Source: Leucocoprinus leucothites (Eukaryota > Basidiomycota > Agaricomycetes > Agaricales > Agaricaceae). From it: DNA of 64,000 nt. A program made the position numbers and the translations under genes. Positions 1 through 11,440 of the stretch are shown here, piece after piece (within the stretch, counting starts at the first letter, position 1; every line of letters begins with the position of its first letter). A model generated the notes under the pieces. That model was not told the DNA's origin. It ran no database searches and saw nothing but the letters and a program-made list of their open reading frames with translations. The DNA is taken from assembly GCA_013368445.1 (NCBI GenBank), contig JAACJO010000001.1, positions 372,001-436,000 on the forward strand, given 5' to 3'.

Positions 1-2956
1 GAAGCACTGTTCCGGAATGCAACCACGGACCCAATGCTCAAAGCAAAACTACACCAGGGCAAAGTCGTGTTCTTCCTCCACCTGCTCGGTCTAGACGTCA
101 CCGGTCATTCATATCGACCTCATTCACCGGAATACATGAGGAACATCCAAGCCGTCGACAAAATAGTCAAACGGACTGAAGAGATCATCAACGAATTTTA
201 TGGAGACAAAGAGACGAGTTTCGTCTTCACCGCTGACCACGGAATGTCCGTGATTGGGAACCACGGTGATGGACGTGAGTTAACGGCGTCTTCCTCCACC
301 TAATCCCTTTCTTACCTCCTTAACCTTACTTAGATCCCGACTGCACGCGTACTCCTCTAATTGCGTGGGGAAAAGGTGTTCGTGGGCCACTGCCAGACAC
401 AACACCTTCCTCTCACGACGACTACTCGAAACCATGGGGTCTGAATCACCTGTACAGACGTGATGTGGAACAAGCAGATATTGCGGCGCTCATGTCAGCG
501 TTAATTGGCGCGTCGTGGCCTGTGAATTCTGTTGGTGTATTGCCAGACGTTGATCCCAACAGACCAGGTTATTTAGACCCAAAGTTGGGGGAGAAGACAA
601 TCGCTGAAGCAGCACTGGTGAATGCTAAAATGATTTTAGAGCAGTATAGAGTCAAGCATGGTGCGTCTCCCGTTTTTATCACTTTTTTAATATTTTAATA
701 TTTTGTATAGAGCTGAAAAGCGTGCACACATTGTTTTACAAGCCATATTCATCACTTGAATCCGGTTCTGTACCTAAACGTATCCAGCAACTTGAACATG
801 TTGAATCTCTCATCAACGCCTCCCAATGGCACGGCGCAAGGGACGCTTCATATACCCTTATCAAGGAAGGGCTAGGTGGCCTACATTACCTCCAAACATA
901 CGACCGGACTCTCCTTCGCACTATCGTCACTTTCGCTCATATAGGATGGATGCTTTATTCATCACTTTATATCATCCGACCACTCGATAAACCAGCCGTT
1001 CTCAACACCAAAAGAACCATGAAGATTTTACCACTAGTGACTGCCATTGTTTGTTGGGCTGTTTTCTTTGTTCAGAGATCGCCTTGGAGTTATTACTTCT
1101 ACGTCTCATTCCCGGCATATTTCTGGTTCCAGTTTATCCGGCAAGGAGTTCCGTATCTCTCGACACCTGCCATTCGCGTTCGTCTCGGTCGTGGTTTGAG
1201 AGAAAATCTGGTACAGACTGTATTGGCTCTAAGTGCGCTTCTTGGACTGGCGGTACGTCTACTTTCTTTTGTGGAAGTTATCCAGGATACTCATGTGAGT
1301 TAATAGCTGGGTTACACCCATCGGGTTGTTTGGTCTCTTGGTTCATTGGTTGTAGCAAACAGCTGGATGCTTGAGAAGAGTGGCAGGACGTACGTCCGTC
1401 AAATGACATCACGATCAGCCATACCCATTCTACTGTGGTACGCTCTCGGCGGATTGTGTGTGTTGTTCCCATTAGTCCCAGTCAATAGGAGCGAAAATAC
1501 TTTCTTCATGTGAGTATGGTTCACGTCAAGTATTTTAATTGCGGCGTTTATTGATAAATCTGATAGCGCCATGGGTGGCCTGATATTCTGGGGAGTTGCG
1601 CAGTATGCTCAGCCTATCGTTTTGGCTGAAGTGGAACGCGAGTTTGGGAAGGATATGAAGGACAAATTACGGGTAAAGTATACCCTTCAGGTACTTGTGC
1701 TCTCGCCTTGGGCTTAGCCATATCTGAATGAACTGACCATCATTATCACTCTCCAGAAATTATCTGTGCTTCTCGTGACGGCCGCAACCGTTTACTCATC
1801 CCTAAGTCTACAATGGAAGCTTGGGCTGCCCCTCATAGCGAGAATACTGAACTGGACTCTGCTTGGTGAGTGTTATACCAATCTCCTTTCCCATTTGAAC
1901 CTGAAGGTGTCATCGAACAGTGGTTCCATCCATATTACCCTACATCATGACCACCCCTCATCACACGACATCATCCAAGCTACTCATGTACTTCCTCGGC
2001 TTCGCTCCTTGTTTTATCATTCTTTCAATCAGTGTTGAGGGGCTGTTCTTCATCACTTATTCGGCTGCTTTGCTTTGTTGGGTGGTTTCGGAGAAAATTA
2101 TGAGATACCCAGAGACTCTTCAGCACCCATCCTCAGTGAATGGGAAGGTTCTCAAGGGGAAGAGTGAGGGTGGTTATGTCTTCAATGTTGGAGATGTGCG
2201 GATGGCGCTTGTGTTTTTGTTTTTCGTGCATCTTGGTTTCTTTGGGATTGGAAAGTAGGCGCCCTGCTTAAACCTTGAAGCTCAAATACTCATTATCGTC
2301 TAACTTCTAACACATCTAGTGTCGCATCCATATCGTAAGTGTGATCCTGCCTTGTTTCTTATTCACCACGCTGACCTGTCCTTGTAGATCGTTCTATCTA
2401 GAGCCAGTATACCGTCTTATACCCGTCTTCAGCCCCTTTTCGATGACAACTCTATTAGTACGCCCTTCACAATTCTGCCACGGCCACTCTAAATAATGCC
2501 ATAATCATCACAGCTGTACAAACTACTCGCGCCATACGTCATGCTATCCATAATCCTCGCATACCTCAATCATGCACTCCAGCTTCCACCATTCTCTCTT
2601 CTCCTCGTTTCTCTCTGCATGAGTGATGGTACGGGATTTTCGGCGTCCTTTAGTGTCAGTACGCTGATCAATTCTTGACAGTGATGACCCTTATGTTCTT
2701 CTATCGAGTGCGTGACACCGGATCGTGGTTACAAATCGGCGAATCTATCACATTCTTCTTTATGAGCTCTCTCTTGTTCTTGTTCTCGGCTGGAATGAGC
2801 GCTCTTGGGGAGTGGTTGATGAAGGATACAGTCGAGACCAGATTCGAGATGCTTGTTGCCGGATTCGAGGGCGCTGTAGGGAAAGTAAAGGCTGTGGAGA
2901 ATGGGAGCGGTATCAATACGTCAGGGGTTGGCGTTAATTCGAAAAAGAAGAAGTAA
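1..2956 (+). CDS. MCD4: GPI ethanolamine phosphate transferase 1 (PIG-N/Mcd4), 5' truncated
   Basis: ER multi-span enzyme that adds ethanolamine phosphate to the first mannose of the GPI-anchor precursor. The window opens inside the alkaline-phosphatase-like catalytic domain: FLHLLGLDVTGHSYRPHS, then FTADHGM and HGDG, metal-site motifs of this family. After several short introns (first at about 271-332) comes the hydrophobic PIG-N domain with repeated membrane segments. The C-terminus is four lysines, which fits a dilysine (KKxx) ER-retrieval signal expected for an ER enzyme. The stop is at 2954-2956; the start lies left of the window. Family identity is clear from motifs; exact internal exon borders were only partly traced. 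Confidence 0.93.
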
Positions 2957-3429
2957 TCTGGCGTTCTCGGTGCTGAGCAGAGAACTGAATGCTATGATTC
3001 CGACTCTTTTGACATGCTGTGAGATTGATTACTGCCATTTGACCATAAATTTAATGATTTATCTCACGCCCCGCAGTTGTACTAGTACTTCACTATAACC
3101 AGCCGCAGTCTCAAATATTATTCTTCTTCGTAAACAATCGCGTTGACTTTTTGACGGCGATAAAACGAAGCTATCACAGCTCAAGGTAGAAGTACCTCTG
3201 TAGCTGAGATCACTCTTGGGATGAAGTGTCTATCAATTGATCTCGGCACCTGGATTCAATGAATGATTGGCACAACGCGAATATGGCTCATCCAGTCAAT
3301 GATAGATTCCTACGTTCACGAGGACGCACAGCCCGAAACATTTAGTTAAGGACTGTTGCCATCATTTCCAGGTATAATGACCAGTGCTTAAATCACTTGG
3401 GTCTGTATTCTCGCCCAAAAGCCTCAGTG
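2957..3429. other. intergenic, 3' flank of MCD4
   Basis: No supported gene. AT-rich sequence between the MCD4 stop and the broken small-family gene; the two genes converge here. Confidence 0.6.
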
Positions 3430-4045
3430 TCATTCCCTGTCAGTACTCGTCGATAACCTCCTCAAGCCAAGGTACTCCTGAACAACCTTGCGCCCAAGGC
3501 GATGGGAAATAGAATCCGAAGAGACCAGGCAGCAGCTAACGGGCTCTAGTCGTTTACCGGGGTCAGTGCAAGTGGCGTTGGATGGAAGGGGAAATTGCCA
3601 GCGTTGAGCTCTATTCAAGAGGCGAATGGCCTCCTTGAACCACACACGACAAGTGAAAAGAGGCTCGCGATCTTGTTGTGTTTCAGGTACTTTCATCATT
3701 GGGATATCCTTGACGTATTCAACGTGACATTCAATGTCAAGTCCATCGTCGATTTGACCGATCTTGATAAAGGCCAGTGAGAGGTAGTCTTCTAGAGCAC
3801 GTCATTCTTCTTGCGCGAAGCGGAGAACATTGGAGTTTTTGGAGGTTGCATGGACCTTCCATCCAGTTTCGGTATCCTGTCAAATGGTAGTGGATATTAG
3901 GATATTAACGACGGTTCATAGATAGGTAAAATTGATCAAGAACTTGCCTCGACCACATAAATAAGCCAATGGAAAAACCCGGGAATGTTCGTCCTTAGCA
4001 TCCCAGTATAGACTTCATTTGTCTTGTAGTTCATCAGAATCAACT
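3430..4045 (-). pseudogene. broken paralogue of the small family at 4431-5063
   Basis: Reading on the minus strand, an exon with NEVYTG...PGFFHWLIYVVE is followed by a GC-AG intron (donor GAG|GCAAGT) and an exon starting DTETGWKVHAT. This is the same architecture as the intact neighbour. The codon that is Trp in the neighbour (EEW) is TGA here, so the frame is closed before SLAFIKIGQIDDGLDIE and TCRVWFKEAIRLLNRA. The C-terminus after LLNRA has diverged, and the homologue of the split start codon is not evident. Called a pseudogene because of the nonsense codon. Function of the family is not recognised. Confidence 0.7.
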
Positions 4046-4430
4046 TTAGGTCTTGAGAGAAGAGTGTCAGTTGTTTTGAAGTTAATAAATGGGAGATTGC
4101 ATGACTCATACTATGGGCGGTTGTAGGGGAGCAAGAGGAAGGTCGATGGAATGTGTGGCGGTTGGGAGTGTCCAGATGCTTATCTCGGAGCTGTTGGTTA
4201 TCAATATGAGCACATGTTCGGTCCTGTCCTCCAGTAGGCTCGTGACAAATAGAAGAGCCAAAGGCTGATGATTGAGCGCTTGAGCTATTCTGCGGGAAGA
4301 TGCGTAGCCAGCCTGCGCAGACTAATATTTGCTGTTCGACCGATACTGATGATCCAGTATTATCTAAACACTCTAAACAGTACAATCGTCAACCACCTTT
4401 ACACTATACAATATACGGCCTGGAGGCCAT

Positions 4431-5063
4431 TTACTCTTTACTACCGCTGACAGGCAATGGGGAAGCGACCTCTGACGTGAGGAAAAGAGGCAGATTTTTC
4501 GGGTCCTGATCTTTCGCGACAACGATCGCCCTCTCCTCGACTTCGTTCGCAAGAGCCTTGAAATCAGGGCATTGAACAAAGGCACCGGCCTTGTTCAGAA
4601 GGCGAATGGCCTCTTTGACAAAAACGCGACAACTGAACCTAGTCTCGTCGTTCACCTGACTCTCAGGAACGACGGTCATCGGAATATCCTTAACATACTC
4701 GGCGAGGTGATCGATATTCAATCCCTCGTCGATTTGTCCGACCTTAATGAAGGCGACAGCGGTATCGTCGTCTACGCAGTGCCATTCTTCTTTGGAGAAG
4801 TAGAAGGTGTCGGAACCCTTTGATGATGCATGGATTTTCCATCCACTCTCAGCATCCTGTAACGAAGGGTCAGGATAAAGGATTTCATCGTCTGAGCTCA
4901 GTAGACTCACGTTAACAACGTAGATGAGCCAATGAAGCAATCCTGGTATTTCGGTCGCCGTCAAGGCTACATAGACTTCGTTGTGCTGAAACTTGTCGAT
5001 TCGAGTCGTCCTTGTACGGGTTCAGTATGCTGAGGATCTGGGGGGCTATTGGTTGACTCACAT
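4431..5063 (-). CDS. uncharacterised 175-residue protein, start codon split by an intron
   Basis: Three exons: 5063-5062, 5010-4911 and 4856-4431. The first two bases of the start codon (AT) end exon 1 and the G opens exon 2 after a 51-nt GT-AG intron. The spliced product begins MTTRIDKFQHNEVYVALTAT and totals 176 codons including the stop, which supports the model. A second intron (54 nt, phase 0) lies after IYVVN and happens to be open in frame. Cytosolic-looking and mixed alpha/beta, with no signal peptide or membrane span. Conserved blocks shared with the copies at 3430 and 9473 are HWLIYVV, AFIKxGQIDxGL, EYVKDIP and FxCRVxxKEAIRLLNxA. I do not recognise the family and assign no function. 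Confidence 0.75.
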
Positions 5064-5117
5064 TGGAAGATAATGTCAGGAAAGATTGATAGGTTGACGA
5101 GTCACTCGCGAAAGTAT

Positions 5118-5124
5118 TTTATAC
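5118..5124 (-). promoter_or_regulatory. TATA box of the split-start gene
   Basis: TATAAAA on the minus strand, about 55 bp upstream of the two-base first coding exon at 5063. This spacing implies a short leader and supports the AT|G start model. Confidence 0.6.
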
Positions 5125-5499
5125 CGGATATAAAGCCAAAGATGTCCAGTTCAGATGTGACTCTCATTGCGCAGCGCTCAGGAAAAAATGACAAGCATCG
5201 CTCGACGCTTTAAATACAGTGAATGATTCGGTTTGATGCATCTTTCTTGATGACCGGGACCGAAGTTCGAGAGGCTGGTGTCCGCCTATGTAGTGCCTGT
5301 CGAGTTCATTTCGATTTTATGTCTGTGAACACGCTAACCCGTTTGTGATGGTGAGAAAATGATGAGATCACTACAGCTGGAGCTGTCCATATCCTTGTGA
5401 TTATGTTACAAGCTGATTTGGCCAATCCTATTGTCGAAAAACCCCAACGACATTTCTTGGGGTTCCCCACATCTTATATTGACTCCAAGTAGGGTGAAC

Positions 5500-7809
5500 A
5501 TGGCGCCAAATTCCTTCAATATCGACGACGAAACGCCCTTCACAACAGCCCCACCCTCGGGGTTCGCGACGCCGTACAACCTCGACTCAAGTATGCCTCC
5601 AACGCCCGGAGAAGGCATACACTTCACGCCGAAGAGAGCCCTGACTTCTTTCGATAACCTTGTTGCGCTAGCAAACTATCAGGAGCGGCTCAAGGATGCT
5701 CGGCGGGTTGTTTGGCGAGATAGAGGCGAGCCAGTAATGGAACTAGAGACTTTGAGAGAATGTTTTGAGCATGCTGCTCGAGGAGGTTGCCGTATGTGAC
5801 ATTCATTTTTGACAAAATTCAGATGTGAACTGCTTTCAGGTTCCGGTTCATTGGCATTTGGGCTCCGCGCTTGTATTAACCTGGTCCTCGCCCTTATTCG
5901 CATTCATCGTGTACCTAGGTGAATCCCTTCCATTGGTTTTCATAAACGGGGTTACTGACGCTTCCGTAATAGAGATTTCAGGCCGGCACTTATTCGACGT
6001 GCAATATTCGGGGAAGACACGTGGAGATTTGCCGCTATGCTCGGTGCGTATCTAGATAATTTACTCAAATCTTAATTAATATTCTCGCAAAGGCACATTC
6101 ACATCCATTTACAAGTTCCTCATCAATGCGCTTCCAATTCTCATACCCGAACTCTCTCCTTCAAAGTCGTCCAGTGCAGTCGACGACGAAAGTGACGATC
6201 TTGAGGCTCAACTTCCCACGACATCACTTGTTGTCCCCAATAATCGTCGAAAGACACGGCTTTCCCTGAGTGCACGGACCCAACTCATCCTCATTCGGAA
6301 ACACACACGTCGGTGGCATGCTGCACTTGCTGGTGCTGTCGCAGGTGGACTGGCGATTATCTGGGAAAAGAGGAACCGGAGAGGGTTGATTGCTCAGCAG
6401 CTATTTGTTCGGTCTGTCATCTCATACTAGCACACGTACCGAGCGCACTTACATTTGCGCAGCGGTTTGCAGGGATCATATAACGCGTACACGACGCGTA
6501 AGGGGATTCGTGTGCCTCACGGAGACGTCCTTGTATTTACACTGGCGTAAGTTTGATCTACCTCCGCGTCTATCGAGTCCTGTTGACGTTTGGGTAGCTG
6601 TGGCCAGATCATGTACGGGTTCCTACTGCGGCCCGATACGCTTCCACGTTCCTATCGCTCTTGGTCAGTGTATAACCGTATCTGTCCAGGATATGTTGCT
6701 CAATCTCGCTATCAGGATCGGTGAGGCCGGGAAAATACCTTCTGAGTGCGTAAACATGAACCTTAGCCTCGTTAGAGAAGGTAAATGTGACCTGAATGAG
6801 CTGGACCGGGTCCTTTCATTTCCCGTACGCCTTTCACCGCACCCGATCGCGCTCAAGGAAGCTGACACTACTTCAGGACATTACACCATCCAACAAAGCT
6901 GAATTACTCTCATTCCGAAAAAATTACCTTAATCCATCACCCCACGAGTATATCTACAAATACGTACCTTGTGGCGCCGTACATCCTGCAGTCTCTGCCT
7001 GCTCCTCCGTTCCCCTCGATCGGTTCTTCGCTGTCTTTAAATGGATGCTCCCTATTTACGGAGTCCTCCACTTTGCTCCTCCGATCCTATTTAAATGGAA
7101 GAACTTCCTCAGGGATCCGGGAGCCGTGATTGTAAGGGCTGGTTTGGGGAGTATGAGGAGCTCGGCATTCTTGGGCGTTTTTGTCGTGATATACCAAAGT
7201 ACGTTACCTTTGGTCCCTCGTTCTACTTTGTACGCGTTAATAACTTGCGTTCTCCTAGCATTGTTCTGCTACAAGCACAAACTCCATCGATACCTCACCA
7301 ATCTTAAGTCCGGTCTAAAACCGTCGAATACGGCAAACGCAATGCTCAAACTTGTCCCGCAATCCACGATAGACTTGCTGGTTTCGAAGGTGTCGTTCAT
7401 GATAATAGGCCTTGCAACAGGATTGTCACTGTTTGTGGAGGAGAAACGGAGAAGAGCAGAGCTGGCGATGTATGTTCTGCCAAAGGGCTTGGAAAGTTTG
7501 TGGATCACCTTGAGAGGGCATGGGCTGGTGTTTAGAACAGGGAAATGGGGCGAGACCTTGGTGAGTTTTTTTTTTCGCGCGCTAGCCCGTTGGGTATAAC
7601 TGTGATTGATTTATGATATTTCTCAAAATAGCTCACATCGATTGGTATGGCGCTGGTGATGGTGAGCTCGTTTTCTGATTTATTCCAAGATTGATGGGAT
7701 TTCTGATATCAGATTGTGGCGTCGTGTTTAGGCAACGTATCAAAATGACCCACAGCACCTGTCTGGGCTTGTTAGGCGAATCATGTATCAGTTTATTGGG
7801 CCCAACTAG
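5500..7809 (+). CDS. TMEM135-like multi-span membrane protein
   Basis: Starts at ATG 5500 (MAPNSFNIDDETPF) and is spliced from many short exons to TAG 7807-7809 (ending QFIGPN). An N-terminal soluble region is followed by FEHAARGGCR and the hydrophobic SLAFGLRACINLVLALIRI, resembling the Cys-rich N-terminus of the TMEM135 family. A central acidic linker precedes further membrane segments (HAALAGAVAGGLAIIWEKR, FAVFKWMLPIYGVLHFAPP). TMEM135 relatives act in peroxisomal, mitochondrial and lipid homeostasis; for this fungal protein that is inference. The acceptor of the last intron restores ATYQNDPQHLSGLVRR before the stop. Family call is moderate; coding status is strong because the frames join across several introns. 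Confidence 0.65.
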
Positions 7810-8139
7810 GTCGACACTGTACGCACAGCATGTTAATTTGTACCTCGAGGTGATTACTGTATTCACACTGATTCCTCTGTGACATCGTTTTGTTCTGTGA
7901 GGCAGGCGAGCTTCTGTACCTGACGTCTCTAGGAATGAACCAAAACCGCTAAACATGTGTTTATGGGGGAAAGCTCTCGGCTAGCTCGGAAGGGCTGGGT
8001 GTTCGGCCAATAAATTAAAGGATGATAATGGCCGTGGTAAGAGACAAAGAAAGCTAATTATCTAATACTCTTTCCAAAATTCATCAAACCAAAGACTCCC
8101 CACATGTTCGATTACACGGCATTTTGCACAAATGTCAAG
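7810..8139. other. intergenic, 3' flank of the TMEM135-like gene
   Basis: No supported gene or structured element seen between the TMEM135-like stop and the start of the duplicated segment. Confidence 0.5.
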
Positions 8140-8542
8140 AATACGAGTACGACGGAGAAAGCTGGACTAGGTCCCCGACGAGGCACGTTTCATTCTTACC
8201 TTCGATAATCTCGTGGATGTACACATAACGCACGACTCCACGTTGCCAACAACAAATAGTGGACTACCGTCAGATTTCGTCTCCCACAGTACTGAAATGC
8301 TTCTGGACGACATATACCTCGACCGACAACAGCGCTAGGGGGGGGGGGGGGCATGATGCTCCAATTTAATCATAAGAGTTGCATTGTCGTGCTGATGTAG
8401 CTGCAGATGGCCTTGGTCTTTTTCTCAGCCTTGCTTGGATAGATGATGAGTAGCTGATGGTCGCCTCAACACTACTGATAGCTTTGGCTCTTTTTACGGA
8501 GACTGTGGCAGAGTGGACTCGAGATTTTTCTGGACTTGGTAG

Positions 8543-8548
8543 GTATAA
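8543..8548 (+). promoter_or_regulatory. TATA box of RlpA-like gene copy 1
   Basis: TATAAA 73 bp before ATG 8616; the equivalent box is conserved in copy 2. Confidence 0.6.
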
Positions 8549-8615
8549 AGGCATGAGATTACAACCTGGTATATAGCAAGATCTGCAATCTTGTGTCCCT
8601 AGTATCCCTTCCACC

Positions 8616-9159
8616 ATGTTCAAGTTCAGACTCCTTGCCCTGACTGGTTTTGCGGCTTTCCTTCAAGGTGTGCTGGCTACTACTGGTAGAGGTGAGCGTC
8701 TGCCGCCATTGTTCATTGGAGATTTTAACATTCTAACTCACAAATTATGGTGCAGCTACCTTCTATGAACCAGGTGTACGTGTGGATTCGATCCACGGGG
8801 GAGATACATTCGATTCACTACATTAATAGTTCGGGAGCTGTGGCGTATCGAACAATTCAAGCGATTTTGTTGTCGCTCTTAATCCTGCGGATTACGCCGA
8901 TTGTGCTTCATGCGGTCGCCAAGTTCATGTTACCTGTGAGTTGCTCTTTCCTATATATGTTTTGTCGATCTGAATTCGCGCATGAAATGCTCTTTGGTTA
9001 CTGGTACGTCAAGTTCAAGGAAAATCCGTTGACGTCACGGTTGCGAACTTATGTCCGGCTTGTGGGACAGGGGCGATTGATTTATCGCCTAGTGCTTTTA
9101 AACAGCTTGCGGACATATCTGCGGGGATTCTGGATGTAGAGTGGGATTTCACTTCATAG
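8616..9159 (+). CDS. secreted RlpA-like double-psi beta-barrel protein, copy 1
   Basis: Four exons (8616-8691, 8756-8775, 8830-8935, 9014-9159) give 116 codons, 115 residues. Residues 1-20 form a signal peptide (MFKFRLLALTGFAAFLQGVLA). The mature part is a single RlpA/barwin-like domain: TFYEPG, GSCGVSNNS, FVVALNPADYAD, CGRQVHVT, CPACGTGAIDLSPSAF and a final VEWDF. This family (loosenins, expansin-related, cerato-platanin neighbours) is extracellular and binds or loosens cell-wall polysaccharide. The Asp usual before the CPxC motif is Asn here (VANLCP). The second intron is 54 nt and carries the stop codons that otherwise seem to break the frame. Tandem paralogue at 10746 with identical intron positions. 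Confidence 0.88.
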
Positions 9160-9472
9160 ATGATTTCCGTGGTTATGTTCTCTGTTTCATGATACTTGAA
9201 AGCGTACCACAGTCAATCGGGTCCCCGAATAATGTGCAGATGTCCACGAAAACCCTTACTAAAAAAAAAAACCCATCTCCCCGCTCCAGTGCTCAACACC
9301 TTCCGAACTTAGGGGGTGAGTGCCGGTAATGTTTGACTAGTACACTATAAGCACCGTGATGGACATTCTAGCCTTGAGGCGTTTGATTGAGTTTAAAGTA
9401 AATTGTGATCTGGGATGATTAACGAATTTCTATACAATTCTTAAGTAACATCTTTGAGTTCCAATACCAGCC
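9160..9472. other. intergenic, 3' flank of RlpA-like copy 1
   Basis: The first ~170 bases belong to duplication unit 1; no gene seen in the rest. Confidence 0.5.
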
Positions 9473-9760
9473 TTGGATTGGTCCGTCATCCTCATGTGCT
9501 CTGGTATTCTAAAAATCGGCAGAATGACAGAAGGCCCGGGACTTGAAAGCCTTCTGGAATACGTCAAGAGCATACCCACGAAAATTCCGGTCGGGAAAGA
9601 GTACCAGTCTATCCGATTTGCCTGTCATGTCTGGTTCAGGGAAGCCATCAAAACTCTCAGTAAAACTGGAGTCTTTGTCGATTGCTCAGATATGGATGGG
9701 CTAGAGCCTACTGCTGGAGACGGAGTTAAATCAGAGGGCAATTGCCGCCGCCAAACTCAA
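9473..9760 (+). pseudogene. fragment of the small family at 4431-5063
   Basis: An open stretch reads ILKIGRMTEGPGLESLLEYV, then IRFACHVWFREAIKTLSKTG, aligning with the IKxGQIDxGL, EYVKDIP and FxCRVFVKEAIRLLNKAG blocks of the intact member. The N-terminal exons (HWLIYVV and upstream) are absent and no start ATG is conserved, so this is a truncated copy lying between the two RlpA units. Confidence 0.7.
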
Positions 9761-10239
9761 AAAGAGATTTACGTATTACGCTTATGCTACTTCACATGCC
9801 TGTGCCTGGTTCTAAAAATGCCCAGCCTCCTCCTAATTCAGATTTCTGTGTACCGGCGACTCTATCACGGACGGTATATACTAACCCCATGTGAAGTATT
9901 CATTTCTCTCGCCCGATTCTGCAATGAAATGAAGACTAACTCTTGGGTTCTGCCAAGTGCATTTCTCCGAAATTAGTCTGAGCGCTGCATTTTCGCAAAG
10001 ATAGAAATAACAGTAGTAGTCGTTATACCCTTGTTCGTTGACCCACTTCGGATGTTTCCAAAGCGGCTCGGTGAGGGACTGTAGGAGTCTGAATCAGGTC
10101 TACACTATATGTACAGTACTTTTTTAGTTGAAGGTACTAATTACTGTGCTCATGTCAATTCCCCATCCATCCTGTGAGCAAGGCCAGTTCCTGCCTGACG
10201 TTTTCTAAACCCGTTAACCAAGCGTTCGGTTATGAGTTA
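9761..10239. other. intergenic between family fragment and duplication unit 2
   Basis: No supported gene; short open frames here lack relatives in the window. Confidence 0.5.
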
Positions 10240-10672
10240 TTTTCACGAACGTCGCGCCCAACAAGAATATGTATATGGCGGAGAAAGTTGGACAAGGTCC
10301 CCGATGAGGCGCGTTTCATTCCAGCCTCGGATAATCTTGTGGATGTACACATGACTCCTCGTTGCCGACAACAATCAATGGGATACACCATGCCGTCCCC
10401 CATGGCAGTGAAATGCATCGGGACAATAACAGGTTTTTGGGCCGATAACACCGCCAGGGGGGATGATGCTCCAAGAATTGCATTGGCGCGTTTATCACTG
10501 TTGATGTATCCGCGAGCCGCCCTCGTCTTTTTTTTCGGTCTTGCATGGATACTGATGAGCGCCTGATGGTCGTCTCGCCGCTAATCGTGGCTTTGACTCT
10601 TGAAGACATCATGCCCCATTTACAAAGTCCGTAGCAGATAGAGCTTTTCGAAACATCTCTGGATTTGGTGCA

Positions 10673-10678
10673 TATAAA
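10673..10678 (+). promoter_or_regulatory. TATA box of RlpA-like gene copy 2
   Basis: TATAAA 73 bp before ATG 10746, the same spacing as copy 1. Confidence 0.6.
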
Positions 10679-10745
10679 GGTACGAGATTACAACTTGGTA
10701 TACAACAAAGATCTCCAATCTTGTGCTCCTAGTATCCTCTCTGCC

Positions 10746-11288
10746 ATGTTCAAGTCCAAACTCTTTGCCCTTTGCAGCTTTGCCGTACTCTTCCAGGGTA
10801 CGCTGGCTACTACTGGTAAAGGTGAGCATCTGCTGCTATCATTCGTTGGAGTTTTAAAAACTCTAACTTACAAATTATGGTGCAGCTACCTTCTTTGAAC
10901 CAGGTGTACGCGTGGATTTAATTCACAAAGAAAATGCACTCAATTCACTATACCGGTAGCTCGGGAGCTGTGGCAGATTCAATAATCCAAGCGATTTTAT
11001 TGTCGCCCTTAATGATGCGGATTATGCCGATGGTGCTTCATGTGGTCGCCGAGTTCATGTTACCTGTGAGTGTTTGCTCTTTCCTATATCTCTTATGCAA
11101 ATCTGAATTCGCATCTGAACCTATGCCTTTTGGTGCGTTAAGTTCAAGGAAAATCTGTTGATGTTACTGTCGTGAGCTCGTGTCCGACCTGTGGGACAAG
11201 CTCGATCGATTTATCACCTGGTGCTTTTGAGCAGCTTGCGGATCTAGCTTTGGGGACTCTGGACGTAGAGTGGGATTTTACTTCGTAG
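10746..11288 (+). CDS. secreted RlpA-like double-psi beta-barrel protein, copy 2
   Basis: Four exons (10746-10821, 10886-10905, 10960-11065, 11143-11288) again give 115 residues, with the same intron phases as copy 1. Signal peptide MFKSKLFALCSFAVLFQGTLA. The domain shows TFFEPG, GSCGRFNNPS, FIVALNDADYAD, CGRRVHVT, CPTCGTSSIDLSPGAF and VEWDF. The position that is usually Asp before CPxC is Ser (VVSSCP). The protein is extracellular with a presumed cell-wall role. Both copies remain open and spliceable despite divergence, which argues that both are under selection. Confidence 0.88.
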
Positions 11289-11440
11289 AGGAATTCTTTG
11301 GTTGTGTGTCTGTTTCATGATATTTGAAAGGGTACCGAAGTCAACCAAGTAACTGGATAATGAATAATCTCAAGTGCGTTCCTCTGAGATCAATCTGAAT
11401 ATCGAAGCTCTCGATCCAAGGTACAAAGAACAGCAGCTTG

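Larger units (their letters stand above)
8140..9330 (+). repeat. segmental duplication, unit 1
   Basis: Nucleotide similarity to 10240-11345 extends from the far upstream region (shared GGAGAAAG and GTGGATGTACACAT tracts), through the TATA box and all four exons of the RlpA-like gene, to the 3' flank (shared TGTTTCATGATA). A run of 14 G lies near 8340 in this unit only. The copies are clearly diverged, with many substitutions and indels outside exons. Confidence 0.75.
10240..11345 (+). repeat. segmental duplication, unit 2
   Basis: Second copy of the unit described at 8140-9330, with conserved promoter, exon-intron structure and 3' flank. Confidence 0.75.

Noticed and set aside
8776..8829. 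Apparent TAATAG stops inside RlpA-like copy 1
   Set aside because: They lie in a 54-nt GT-AG intron whose removal restores the domain; the same intron exists in copy 2.
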